A stretch of DNA of 64,000 nt from positions 1 through 64,000 of the forward strand of contig NZ_FOFO01000016.1 of NCBI RefSeq assembly GCF_900110965.1, read 5' to 3'. Below are positions 8,932 to 16,326 of this stretch, piece after piece; positions within the stretch are counted from its first letter, which is position 1; every line of letters starts with the position of its first letter. This DNA is from Ectothiorhodospira magna (GTDB lineage: Bacteria; Pseudomonadota; Gammaproteobacteria; Ectothiorhodospirales; Ectothiorhodospiraceae). Below the pieces are notes generated by a model that searched no databases, was not told the DNA's origin, and saw nothing but the letters and a program-made list of their open reading frames with translations. The translations under genes were made by a program, and so were the position numbers.

Positions 8932-10055
8932 CGGCGTGCCCCCCGGATATCATCCTCGGTCAGCAACCGCACCCGCTGACCTTCCTCCAGATGCTGCACG
9001 CCGGCCACCACCACCCGCTGACCGGGCTGCAGATCTCCCCGGACACGAATGCCGTCCCGCTCCAAAGGCCCCAGACTCACCGGGACCCGGTGTACCCGTT
9101 CATCCGCCTCATCCAGACGCCAGACATGATGATCACCCCGATGTTCCGTCACCGCCGTCAACGGCACCAGAAAATAATCGGCATCCACCCCTTCCGGCAG
9201 CGCTGCGCGAAAGTCCACCCGGGCCGTCATGCCCGGCAGGATCATCCGGTCCGGATTCGGCACGGCGATGCGCACCGGATAGGTCTGGGTATCCTCGTCC
9301 ACGTCCACCCCGATGGCCCGGACATGACCGGCATAGTCGCGGCCCAGGGCGGCAAAATGCACGTCCACCGCCTTCAGGCGCTCACGGTGTACCACCAGGG
9401 TCTCCGGCATGCCCACCCGCAGTTCGATCATGTCCAGTCCATCCAGCACGAAGACCACCCGCTGGGGGCTTACCTGCTCGAAAGGCTCGACGGCACGCAC
9501 CGCCACATGGGCATTGAAGGGCGCCCGCAGCACGGTGTCCTCCAGCGCCGCCCGGGCCGTGGCCAGCCCTTCGGCCAGGGCATCCCGCTGCCCCCGGGCC
9601 TGTTGAAAACCGGCCTGAAGACGGTCGAAATCGGCACGGCTGATGGTGCCGTCGGCCACCAGGGTGCGGCCCCGCTCGAAATTCGCCCGGGCCTCCGTCA
9701 GTTTGCCTTCGGCGGCCGCCAGCTGCCCTTCCAGTTCACGCACCTTGAGCCGGTAATCCCGGTCATCCAGTCGTGCCAGCTCGGTGCCGGCGGCCACGTA
9801 ATCCCCCAGATCCGCCCGCACCGAGACCACCTGGCCGGACACCCGGAAGGCCAGGCCGGTCCGTTCCGCCGCCTCGGCCCGGGCGCTGAAACTGCGTGCC
9901 GCCAGTCCCGTCGGGCTTTCTAGTTCCACCGCCATCACCGGGCGCACCCGGGGCTCGGACTCTGGTTCGGGTGGGCCGCCGCAGGCAACCAGCAGGACGG
10001 CAAGCAGGGAAAACACGCAAGGCAACCAGACTCGGCGGGAGACAAGAGGAGGCAT
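8928..10055 (-). CDS. RND efflux periplasmic adaptor (membrane fusion lipoprotein)
   Basis: Encodes 375 residues. The N-terminus is a lipoprotein signal with lipobox LLVAC (Cys25), so the mature protein should be anchored to the inner membrane. Then come the lipoyl/barrel-sandwich half (SGQVVSVRADLGDYVAAG), an alpha-helical hairpin (about 95-155), the second lipoyl half, a beta-barrel domain and a membrane-proximal domain ending in GVQHLEEGQRVRLL. It links the RND permease encoded next, overlapping by 4 bp, to an outer-membrane channel. The start at 10055 is chosen because AAAGGAAAG precedes it and the signal peptide begins there; the frame stays open to 10157 but would bury the lipobox. Confidence 0.92.
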   Translation of the reverse strand: MPPLVSRRVWLPCVFSLLAVLLVACGGPPEPESEPRVRPVMAVELESPTGLAARSFSARAEAAERTGLAFRVSGQVVSVRADLGDYVAAGTELARLDDRDYRLKVRELEGQLAAAEGKLTEARANFERGRTLVADGTISRADFDRLQAGFQQARGQRDALAEGLATARAALEDTVLRAPFNAHVAVRAVEPFEQVSPQRVVFVLDGLDMIELRVGMPETLVVHRERLKAVDVHFAALGRDYAGHVRAIGVDVDEDTQTYPVRIAVPNPDRMILPGMTARVDFRAALPEGVDADYFLVPLTAVTEHRGDHHVWRLDEADERVHRVPVSLGPLERDGIRVRGDLQPGQRVVVAGVQHLEEGQRVRLLTEDDIRGARR

Positions 10056-10204
10056 CCGTTCTTTCCTTTGGCGAGGACGGGTGAGGATCAGACAAGGCAT
10101 GGTGCCAGCATAACAGGGATGAGGCCAACTTCGGGCGGGGGCGGACAAGCGCCCCATTGCTGGTGATCAATGACAGGGGCGGGCTGATGAATTAGTCTGT
10201 GCTG

Positions 10205-10600
10205 ATGAACGATTCCGGCTCTTGGACACTCTGGCTACTCATACCCATGGCGTTGGTCGCGGGTATCGGCATCACCCTCTGGGCCACCACCCCGGAACTG
10301 GCCCTGCCCGAGCGCGCCATCATCGTGCATGTGCAAAATCGCACCAGCGAAACCATCCCCACGGTGGAGATCGGTTATGCCAATGTGGACACCGAACAAC
10401 ACACCACCCTGCTGCAGCTGCGAGCCGGCGAGACCCGCACCATCACCCTCAATCATGAACCGGGTCTGGGCTACAACATCGAAGCCCACCTGGCCGATGG
10501 CCGGGTGCTGGATATCTGCGGCGGGAGGCATCCCGAGAGCCGGGTGATGCGGGAAGTCATTACCCGGGACTCCATCCTCTCGGGCATCGGCCAACCCTGA
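10205..10600 (+). CDS. Hypothetical protein with one N-terminal membrane anchor
   Basis: Encodes 131 residues from the ATG at 10205; a GTG at 10199 would add two. Residues about 8-28 (LWLLIPMALVAGIGITLWA) form one hydrophobic segment, followed by a polar beta-rich domain (IVHVQNRTSETIPTVEIGY, then RAGETRTITLNHEPG). Alternating strands and the single anchor suggest a small periplasmic, membrane-tethered beta-sandwich. I recognise no family. It is alone on its strand between two leftward genes (efflux adaptor upstream, chemoreceptor-like gene convergent downstream), and no good promoter or terminator is evident. Coding character is supported by length and by GC-rich third positions like those of its neighbours. 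Confidence 0.65.
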   Translation: MNDSGSWTLWLLIPMALVAGIGITLWATTPELALPERAIIVHVQNRTSETIPTVEIGYANVDTEQHTTLLQLRAGETRTITLNHEPGLGYNIEAHLADGRVLDICGGRHPESRVMREVITRDSILSGIGQP

Positions 10601-10617
10601 TCGTAGCGTCGGCGAGA

Positions 10618-11637
10618 TCAATGGTACTCGATGGCACCAAACCAACCCATTCCCTCATAGGTTTCATATCCTGGCGTCCGGGCAAAGGCCACCATACGAT
10701 GCTCAAGAAGATCGTAGCCCTTGTCCCGGCTGCCCGGATTGAATGAATACACTTCCTTGAGAGAGGGATTGCCCTGGGAATCGGCGATCACCCGGTGCTG
10801 TGCATCCAGCAGCATGACGCGGCAATGGCTTCGCTCATGTTCATCCAGGGCAATGCCGGAAACAATGGCCTGGGCCTGAGGCGCCCAGTCAAAGAAGATG
10901 GCCAGAACACCCAGGGCTTCACCATAGGTCTCACCCTGACTGCGAATGGCTGTGGCATAAGTGGCGGTGGGGGTATCGTCCAGTGCGGGATGGGTATCAA
11001 TATCGGCCATGGCAAACTGATCACCGTTGCGGGTTGTCATGGCGTGACGAAACCAGGGCATGGAAGATGCGTCATATCCCAGCGCCTGAGGATAGATGTC
11101 CGGGCGTCCCTGGGCGATCACCCTGCCATGTTTGTCCATCACCCACAGGTCCAGATAGACCGTATAAGAACGCAAAATGGTTGCAAGACGACTGCACGCC
11201 AATGACTGCAGCGCCTGATCCTCGGGGTTTTCCACCAACGCCACCAGAGCGCTGTCAGTGGCCCACCAGCGCACATCGCAGGAACGCTCAAACAGGTTGC
11301 GGTCGATGAGTTCTATCGCATTTCGGGCAAGATCGGTAAACCGTCTGCCCCGCAACTCGGTACTCATACGGGTACCGGCCTCCTGAATCTGGGTAGCGTA
11401 ATGGTCCACATCCCCGCGAAAATCTGCAGCGATCTGGTTGATGCGGGTGGATACATGACTGATTTCCTGGGCAACAACGCCGAATCCGGCACCGGATACC
11501 CCAGCCCTAGCGGCCTCGATGCGTGCATTGAGTGCCAGGATCTGGGTCTGGCGCATGATTTTTTCGATCAGGTCCACCTTGTTGCGGGTGGTTTCAGAGA
11601 GTTTATAAGCCAGCGTGAGAATGTTGTTATCCTGCAT
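10618..11637 (-). CDS. Soluble chemoreceptor-like protein: N-terminal MCP tip, C-terminal Cache sensor
   Basis: Encodes 339 residues. Residues about 20-70 are the hairpin tip of a methyl-accepting chemotaxis protein (QTQILALNARIEAARAG, then GAGFGVVAQEIS), the part that contacts CheA/CheW. About 120-335 look like a Cache ligand-binding domain (LDLWVMDKHGRVIAQGRPD, a mid-domain YATAIRSQG, ending GMGWFGAIEY). Normal receptors have the sensor first, outside the cell, and two membrane spans; here the order is reversed and no membrane segment is seen, so the protein should sense a cytoplasmic ligand. The signalling coil is very short and methylation helices are not apparent. The ATG at 11637 is preferred because the frame to 11721 runs into the duplicated 3' end of the LOG gene. 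Confidence 0.8.
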   Translation of the reverse strand: MQDNNILTLAYKLSETTRNKVDLIEKIMRQTQILALNARIEAARAGVSGAGFGVVAQEISHVSTRINQIAADFRGDVDHYATQIQEAGTRMSTELRGRRFTDLARNAIELIDRNLFERSCDVRWWATDSALVALVENPEDQALQSLACSRLATILRSYTVYLDLWVMDKHGRVIAQGRPDIYPQALGYDASSMPWFRHAMTTRNGDQFAMADIDTHPALDDTPTATYATAIRSQGETYGEALGVLAIFFDWAPQAQAIVSGIALDEHERSHCRVMLLDAQHRVIADSQGNPSLKEVYSFNPGSRDKGYDLLEHRMVAFARTPGYETYEGMGWFGAIEYH

Positions 11638-11663
11638 CAGACCTTGGTTACCCCCGGTATTGT

Positions 11664-11709
11664 GGTTCGTTAAGGGGGCAGAATGATACGGGAGAGGTGG
11701 GTTCCAGGC
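11664..11709. repeat. Direct repeat, short copy flanking the PAP2-GT pair
   Basis: Bases 11664-11693 are identical to 13687-13716 (30 of 30). The next 16 bases (11694-11709) are identical to 13767-13782. This copy therefore equals the other with 50 bases deleted. In the other copy the second block is coding sequence for the end of the LOG-family gene, so this copy carries a dead fragment of that gene. Confidence 0.9.
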
Positions 11710-11732
11710 TACCAGGTTCATGCCGTCTGCAA

Positions 11733-11758
11733 GAAGGACTCACAACTGCGAGTCCTTC
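11733..11758 (-). terminator. Hairpin downstream of PAP2 gene
   Basis: A perfect 9-bp stem, GAAGGACTC (11733-11741) with GAGTCCTTC (11750-11758), and an 8-base loop, 30 bp beyond the PAP2 stop. On the minus strand only a short T-rich stretch follows, so it is a weak terminator or a processing hairpin. Confidence 0.5.
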
Positions 11759-11787
11759 GTCGTTGTGCGGCTTGATTAGCCAGAGGA

Positions 11788-12306
11788 TTACAGCATCAGG
11801 CTGGTACAGGCCACCAAGGCACCGATCATGGCCCCTGCCAACACATCGCTGGGATAGTGCAAACCCAATACTAACCGCGACAGGGCGATCATCACCATAA
11901 AAGGAATCACCAGCCAGGCCCAAGCGGGCAAATAGGCTACCAAAATGATAGTGAAGGCTACTCCGTGCATGGTGTGCCCGGAAGGAAAGCTGAAACGATC
12001 CAGGGCCGGCACATTCTGCAGGATGTCCCGATTTTGGGTGTAGGGGCGCTCGCGAACCGTGGTCTGCTTCAGGATCCGGTAAATAGGCAGGCAGAGCAGG
12101 CCTACCAGAGCCATGTGCAAGCTCACCTGTAGCGCCCACAGACCATGGATGATGGGCAGAGCCAGCATCAATACATACCAGAACACCCCATTGCCCAGAC
12201 GACTGACCACGGCAAACACCCGATGGGTCAGCCACTGACGATTGGCCCGATTGAAGATCAAACAAAGAGGTAATTCGACTTCGGTCATTCGCTGCATCAT
12301 ACGCAT
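11788..12306 (-). CDS. PAP2-family membrane phosphatase
   Basis: Encodes 172 residues with the full PAP2 acid-phosphatase signature: KQTTVRERP (K-x6-RP, 80-88), PSGH (108-111) and SRLVLGLHYPSD (SR-x5-H-x3-D, 143-154). Hydrophobic segments around 30-60, 62-78, 113-140 and 155-172 place it in the inner membrane. Family members dephosphorylate lipid phosphates such as phosphatidic acid, phosphatidylglycerol phosphate or undecaprenyl pyrophosphate. The start is 10 bp after the glycosyltransferase stop, behind a GAGGT ribosome site, so the two genes form an operon and probably act on the same lipid or lipid-linked sugar. Internal ATGs at 12300 and 12297 are alternatives. Substrate not determinable. 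Confidence 0.88.
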   Translation of the reverse strand: MRMMQRMTEVELPLCLIFNRANRQWLTHRVFAVVSRLGNGVFWYVLMLALPIIHGLWALQVSLHMALVGLLCLPIYRILKQTTVRERPYTQNRDILQNVPALDRFSFPSGHTMHGVAFTIILVAYLPAWAWLVIPFMVMIALSRLVLGLHYPSDVLAGAMIGALVACTSLML

Positions 12307-12316
12307 GGGGAACACC

Positions 12317-13561
12317 TCACTTGGCTTGGGCAAACTCAAGAAACAGGGCTTCCAGTCGGTCATGCTCACAGCGCCAGTCCACTGTCTCGGCCTCGGCGCG
12401 GGCCTGGATACCCAGGCGTCTCCAAATATCGGGATCGACCACCAGTTCGGTGGCCAATTGCCTGAAGTGTTCAGCATCATCAAAGTGAGCCAGCAAGCCG
12501 CTTTCACCATGGCGAAGATGCTGGCGTCCTGCAGCGTAGTTGTAGGACACCACCGCCAGCCCCGAAGCCATGGCTTCCAGGACCACGTTGCCGAAGGTGT
12601 CTGAAATGGATGGGAACAGGAAGATGTCGCCACTGGCATAGTAGCCAGCCAGATCTTCACCGATATGTACCCCCGCCAGGATCAGGTCCGGGTGTTGTTC
12701 GCGTAGTTCAGCCGCGGCAGGTCCATCACCCACCAGGATGAAACGGGCGCGGGGTTGATGGACCTGCATGGCGCGAAAAGCCTCTACTGCCAGTTGCAGA
12801 TTCTTTTCTGCGGCCAGGCGACCCACATAAATCACCGCAGGGTCATTGGGTTCAAGCCCCCACTGAGCACGTAGATCAGATCGACGGCGCGCCGGGTTAA
12901 ACAAACGGGTATCCACACCCCGGGCCAGGATCCGACAGGTACCAAAACCCTGTTGCTGAAGTTCTGCCTGCAGGGTGTCCGTGGGGACCAAAGTACAATC
13001 AGTACGGCTGTGAAAGCGTCGCAGAAACCCACTGATCACCGGTGCCATGAACCCCAGGCCGTAATACTGGCTATAACGGTGAAAATTGGTATGAAAGCCG
13101 CTGATCACCGGGATACCCAGAGATCGGGCTGCGGACAGGGCAGAGCCACCCAGCAGACCTTCGGTAGCCACATAGATTACATCGGGCGGATGGGTACACC
13201 ATGCCTTGCGAATGGCGCCTCGGGCCGGCAAGCCAAAATGCAGGCCGGGGTAGCCAGGGATGGGCAGACCTGGCGTAAGTTGCTCCCGCAGGTTCTCCTG
13301 AGGTGTCAGGGTACCGTGATCCTTCTTACCCTGACGGGGACGGATCAGGTGAACTGCATGCCCGCGCTCCAGCATGCTGTGAACCATCTGACGCAAGGTA
13401 TGGGCCACACCATTGATCTCGGGGGGGAAGGTCTCGGTGACCATGGCAATGCGCAGACACCGCCTGGGTACTGCGACCAGATGAGGCTGTTGGTTGGCGG
13501 CTTCCGAAACACAGTTCGGCGCGGTCGTCCCGGATTCCAGGGGCTTTTGGGCGGGTTGCAT
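12317..13561 (-). CDS. GT4-family glycosyltransferase
   Basis: Encodes 414 residues with the two-Rossmann GT-B fold. The N-terminal domain starts at about residue 36 (LRIAMVTETFPPEINGVAHT), and the donor-binding domain has VIYVGRLAAEKNLQLAVEAF, ILVGDGP and SISDTFGNVVLEAMASG, the GT4 motif in its SDTFGN form. The group includes retaining alpha-mannosyl- and other lipid glycosyltransferases that use nucleotide-sugar donors on the cytoplasmic membrane face. The PAP2 gene 10 bp downstream suggests that acceptor or product is a lipid that is also dephosphorylated. The first 35 residues are not part of the fold and the start could be later. The two-gene cassette lies between direct repeats, a sign of insertion or rearrangement. 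Confidence 0.85.
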   Translation of the reverse strand: MQPAQKPLESGTTAPNCVSEAANQQPHLVAVPRRCLRIAMVTETFPPEINGVAHTLRQMVHSMLERGHAVHLIRPRQGKKDHGTLTPQENLREQLTPGLPIPGYPGLHFGLPARGAIRKAWCTHPPDVIYVATEGLLGGSALSAARSLGIPVISGFHTNFHRYSQYYGLGFMAPVISGFLRRFHSRTDCTLVPTDTLQAELQQQGFGTCRILARGVDTRLFNPARRRSDLRAQWGLEPNDPAVIYVGRLAAEKNLQLAVEAFRAMQVHQPRARFILVGDGPAAAELREQHPDLILAGVHIGEDLAGYYASGDIFLFPSISDTFGNVVLEAMASGLAVVSYNYAAGRQHLRHGESGLLAHFDDAEHFRQLATELVVDPDIWRRLGIQARAEAETVDWRCEHDRLEALFLEFAQAK

Positions 13562-13686
13562 GGGGCTTCCAGTGTGGACAGGTCGCCCCGATGCTAGGCG
13601 GATTGGTTTTCAGGTTGATGAAGAAGGCGTGAAGAACGGTTGACACCCGCCTCAATCCGGTTGCGAGCCTGCTGCTCAAGGGCGCC

Positions 13687-13782
13687 GGTTCGTTAAGGGG
13701 GCAGAATGATACGGGATTGGAACCTGTTTGCGGTATTACAAGTCCATCAACCGCTGTTTTTCCTCGGAGGTGGGTTCCAGGC
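13687..13782. repeat. Direct repeat, long copy spanning the 3' end of the LOG gene
   Basis: Blocks 13687-13716 and 13767-13782 match 11664-11709 exactly; the 50 bases between them are missing from that copy. The right block lies inside the coding 3' end of the LOG-family gene and the left block lies just beyond its stop. The PAP2-glycosyltransferase pair sits between the two copies. Confidence 0.9.
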
Positions 13783-14464
13783 CGCCATATTCATAGAAGT
13801 TGAAGATCGCGTCCACCACCGATTTGGCGTCGTCCACCAGCATGTAAAGGTCCAGGTCTTCCTTGCCGATGGTGCCTTCTGTCACCAGAGTATTCTCAAA
13901 CCATTCCAGCAACCCTTGCCAGAACTGGCTACCCACCAGAATGATGGGAATGCGCCGGGTCTTTTGGGTCTGGACCAGGGTGAGAATTTCCGCCAGTTCA
14001 TCCAGGGTGCCAAAGCCTCCGGGGAGTACCACATAGGCAGAAGCATATTTAACAAACATCACCTTACGGGAGAAAAAATGCCGAAAATCCAGGGAAACAT
14101 CCTGATAGGGATTTGCGGTCTGCTCGTGGGGTAACTGGATATTCAGGCCAATGCTGGGAGATTTGCCGGCAAAAGCCCCCTTGTTGGCCGCCTCCATGAT
14201 GCCAGGGCCACCGCCACTGACCACGGCAAAACCCGCGTCGGAAAGTTGCCGGGCAATCTCCTCTGCAAGGGCGTAGGTAGGATGTTCGGGAGGGATGCGG
14301 GCAGAGCCAAAGATGCTTACCGATGGCTTGATGCGGGCAAGGCGCTCGAATCCTTCCACGAACTCTCCCATGATCTGGAATATTTTCCAGCTTTCGTGGG
14401 TGAGCATGGTGTCATCCATGGGCTGCAATCCTGGATGGCTGGCGCGTTCGTGACTCTTCATCAT
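13736..14464 (-). CDS. LOG-family (TIGR00730-type) nucleotide phosphoribohydrolase-like protein
   Basis: Encodes 242 residues of the LOG/lysine-decarboxylase-like family. A Rossmann domain holds SIFGSARIPPEHP (50-62), VVSGGGPGIMEAANKGA (81-97) and the signature PGGFGTLDE (148-156), whose Glu is catalytic. Members hydrolyse nucleoside 5'-monophosphates, releasing base and ribose phosphate (cytokinin activation in plants, purine-nucleotide salvage or control in bacteria). It acts in the cytoplasm, normally as a dimer. The ATG-ATG start at 14464 or 14461 directly follows a leader element that is also found before the winged-helix gene at 46726. Its last codons are duplicated in damaged form at 11694-11709. 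Confidence 0.88.
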   Translation of the reverse strand: MMKSHERASHPGLQPMDDTMLTHESWKIFQIMGEFVEGFERLARIKPSVSIFGSARIPPEHPTYALAEEIARQLSDAGFAVVSGGGPGIMEAANKGAFAGKSPSIGLNIQLPHEQTANPYQDVSLDFRHFFSRKVMFVKYASAYVVLPGGFGTLDELAEILTLVQTQKTRRIPIILVGSQFWQGLLEWFENTLVTEGTIGKEDLDLYMLVDDAKSVVDAIFNFYEYGGLEPTSEEKQRLMDL

Positions 14465-14513
14465 TTCCCGCGAGAAACCCCGACCTTCAGGGCAAGGCTC
14501 GCGTCCTCCTGTA
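14465..14513 (-). promoter_or_regulatory. Structured leader element, copy A (before LOG gene)
   Basis: On the minus strand the element starts TACAGGAGGACGCGA (14513-14499), continues through CCTT, CCTGAAGG and GGGGTTT, and closes with TCTCGCG directly before AAATGATG. CGCGAG pairs with CTCGCG as an outer stem and CCTT with AAGG as an inner one. The same ordered blocks occur at 46668-46725. Each copy also contains a short frame, QEDA...K, whose stop overlaps the gene's start codon. It may be a cis-regulatory RNA, a coupled leader peptide, or a transposon end; these cannot be separated from the sequence alone. Confidence 0.55.
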
Positions 14514-14926
14514 TGGGTTTGAGTTGAAGGATATGGCCATCGCCGACCGCCCGTTGCAACAGACGGCAATGGCGGTACGAGAAACAGCAGGACACCAGCC
14601 CTGAGTCGATTCGGGTTGGGATGACAGAAGGTGGGATCAGGCTGGACATGACCGCCGAAGATACCCATAGAGCGGAATCCCTGGCAAGTCTTTCCTTGAG
14701 GAAAAGACTCCCGCCATCCCTGGCAGGAGGAGGTCCATCCAGGCCCGGTGATTGAAAAGAGACCGGTGAGGTACTTCCCGTACCGTGGGTATATGATTCC
14801 ATAGGGGACGGGGTGGGTAACACCACCCAAATTCCCCAAAAAACCAAGTTTTGGTGCAAAAACCTGTAGGGATTTTCCTACACCCATGCCTTGAGCCTCT
14901 TGTTGAACCCCAGAAGGTTTTTTCTC
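14514..14926. other. 413-bp non-coding stretch rich in small hairpins
   Basis: No convincing gene lies here. Several short hairpins do: AGTCTTTCC (14687-14695) with GGAAAAGACT (14700-14709), flanked by a direct repeat ATCCCTGGCA (14677-14686 and 14716-14725); GGGTGG with CCACCC near 14810-14830; ACCAA with TTGGT near 14845-14855; and TGTAGG (14865-14870) with CCTACA (14877-14882). It separates divergent genes, so it must hold the promoters of the LOG gene and the aminopeptidase gene, but I cannot assign a clear -10/-35 pair. A 132-codon leftward frame in this stretch resembles nothing known to me and overlaps the leader element. Confidence 0.5.
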
Positions 14927-15883
14927 ATGTCTGTCGACCCCCTGTTTCCTGATTGTCGTCCCTATCGCATCCGGCATCTGGATGTGGACCCACCCCATCG
15001 TCTTCATCTGGAAGAGTGCGGACATCCCAAAGGGCTGCCGGTGGTGTTTCTGCATGGTGGTCCCGGTGGGGGATGCGAACCCTGGCATCGGCGTTTTTTC
15101 GATCCGGATCGTTATCGTGTCATCTTGTTTGATCAACGTGGCTGTGGTCGTTCTACACCCCATGCCTGCCTGGAAAGCAATACCACCTGGGATCTGGTGG
15201 CGGATATGGAGCGCATCCGCGAGCATCTGGGGATCGACCGCTGGGTGCTGTTCGGTGGCTCCTGGGGGTCCACCCTGGCCCTGGCTTATGCCCAGACCCA
15301 TCCCGAGCGGGTGCTGGGCATGGTGTTGCGGGGCATTTTCCTGTGTCGTGACGAGGATATTCGATGGTTCTACCAGGAGGGTGCCGGACGCCTGTTTCCC
15401 GATCATTGGGCCGACTATCTGGCGCCGATTCCCGAAGCCGAGCGCAGTGACCTGGTGACTGCCTATTACCAGCGCCTGACCGGGGCAGATGAGGTGGCCC
15501 GCATGGCCGCGGCCAAGGCCTGGTCAGAGTGGGAAGGACGTACCGCCACGTTGACCCCCAATCCGGCGGTGGTGAGCCATTTTCAGGATCCCTTCACGGC
15601 TTTGGGACTGGCCCGCATCGAGTGTCACTACTTTCACCACGGGGCTTTTCTGGAACCTGGGCAGTTGCTCCGTGATGCCGGGCGTCTACGGGATATTCCC
15701 TGCCATATCATCCACGGACGCTACGATGTGGTGTGCCCGGTGGACCAGGCGTGGGCCTTGCATCAGGTGTGGCCGGAAGCCGAGTTGACCATCATCCCCA
15801 CTGCCGGCCATGCAGCCAGCGAACCGGGCATTGCCCAGGCGTTGGTGGCGGCCACCCAGACCCTGGCGGATCGTCTGGCATGA
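14927..15883 (+). CDS. pip: Prolyl aminopeptidase (proline iminopeptidase)
   Basis: Encodes 318 residues of the alpha/beta-hydrolase prolyl aminopeptidase family (peptidase S33), which removes N-terminal proline from peptides in the cytoplasm. The oxyanion motif HGGPGGG (43-49), the nucleophile elbow GGSWGS (Ser112), the acid Asp in GRYDVVCP and the His in AGHAASEPG form the expected catalytic set; the cap domain holds ARIECHYFHHGAFL. Length equals the family norm (about 315-320). The ATG at 14927 has AGAAGG about ten bases upstream; an in-frame TTG at 14891 has no ribosome site. Its stop overlaps the dtd start (ATGA), so dtd is translationally coupled. Confidence 0.93.
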   Translation: MSVDPLFPDCRPYRIRHLDVDPPHRLHLEECGHPKGLPVVFLHGGPGGGCEPWHRRFFDPDRYRVILFDQRGCGRSTPHACLESNTTWDLVADMERIREHLGIDRWVLFGGSWGSTLALAYAQTHPERVLGMVLRGIFLCRDEDIRWFYQEGAGRLFPDHWADYLAPIPEAERSDLVTAYYQRLTGADEVARMAAAKAWSEWEGRTATLTPNPAVVSHFQDPFTALGLARIECHYFHHGAFLEPGQLLRDAGRLRDIPCHIIHGRYDVVCPVDQAWALHQVWPEAELTIIPTAGHAASEPGIAQALVAATQTLADRLA

Positions 15884-16320
15884 TCGCCCTGTTACAGCGG
15901 GTCAGCCAGGCTCAGGTGGTGGTCGATGGCGAGACCATCGGCGAGATCGGTCCCGGCATCCTGGCGCTGGTGGGGGTGGTGCAAGAGGATGGCCCGGCTC
16001 AGGTGGCGCGTCTGCTGACGCGGATATTGGGCTATCGACTGTTCGAGGACGAACAGGGGCGCATGAATCTGAGTCTGCGGGACACCGGCGGGGGCCTGCT
16101 GCTGGTGCCCCAGTTCACTCTGGCGGCAGATACCCGCAAGGGCATGCGGGCCAGTTTCACCCCGGCGGCAGATCCTGCCACAGGGCGGATGCTGTTTCTT
16201 GAACTGGTCGCACAAGCGCAAGCCAACTGGCCCCTGGTGGCCACTGGCCGCTTCGGCGCCGACATGCAGGTCTCGCTGACCAATGCCGGACCGGTGACCT
16301 TCTGGATTGAGGCCCGCTAA
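15880..16320 (+). CDS. dtd: D-aminoacyl-tRNA deacylase
   Basis: Encodes 146 residues, the standard Dtd length. The enzyme hydrolyses D-aminoacyl-tRNA (and Gly-tRNA-Ala) to keep translation stereospecific. The active-site pieces are LVPQFTLAADT (74-84, the SQFTL motif with Pro in place of Ser) and TNAGPVTFWI near the C-terminus, the Gly-cis-Pro motif that inserts into the partner subunit of the dimer. The Pro substitution occurs in other proteobacterial Dtd as far as I recall, so I do not treat it as a defect. The start overlaps the pip stop by 4 bp. The convergent fnr gene ends 7 bp away, leaving almost no room for a terminator. Confidence 0.94.
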   Translation: MIALLQRVSQAQVVVDGETIGEIGPGILALVGVVQEDGPAQVARLLTRILGYRLFEDEQGRMNLSLRDTGGGLLLVPQFTLAADTRKGMRASFTPAADPATGRMLFLELVAQAQANWPLVATGRFGADMQVSLTNAGPVTFWIEAR

Positions 16321-16326
16321 CCGGCC

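Noticed and set aside
6991-8979. 662-codon open frame antisense to the RND permease
   Set aside because: Mirror of a GC-rich gene; product is His/Gln/Pro-rich without any motif and has no own ribosome site.
11664-13782. Terminal repeats of a transposon around the PAP2-GT pair
   Set aside because: No transposase or inverted ends, and the repeats are a neighbour-gene fragment rather than IS ends.
14465-15406. N-terminal extension of the LOG gene across pip
   Set aside because: LOG homology begins near 14464, and the extension is antisense to a clear aminopeptidase gene.
15880-16320. Pro for Ser in the dtd SQFTL motif as a sign of inactivation
   Set aside because: VPQFTL variants occur in other proteobacterial Dtd to my knowledge, and all other motifs are intact.
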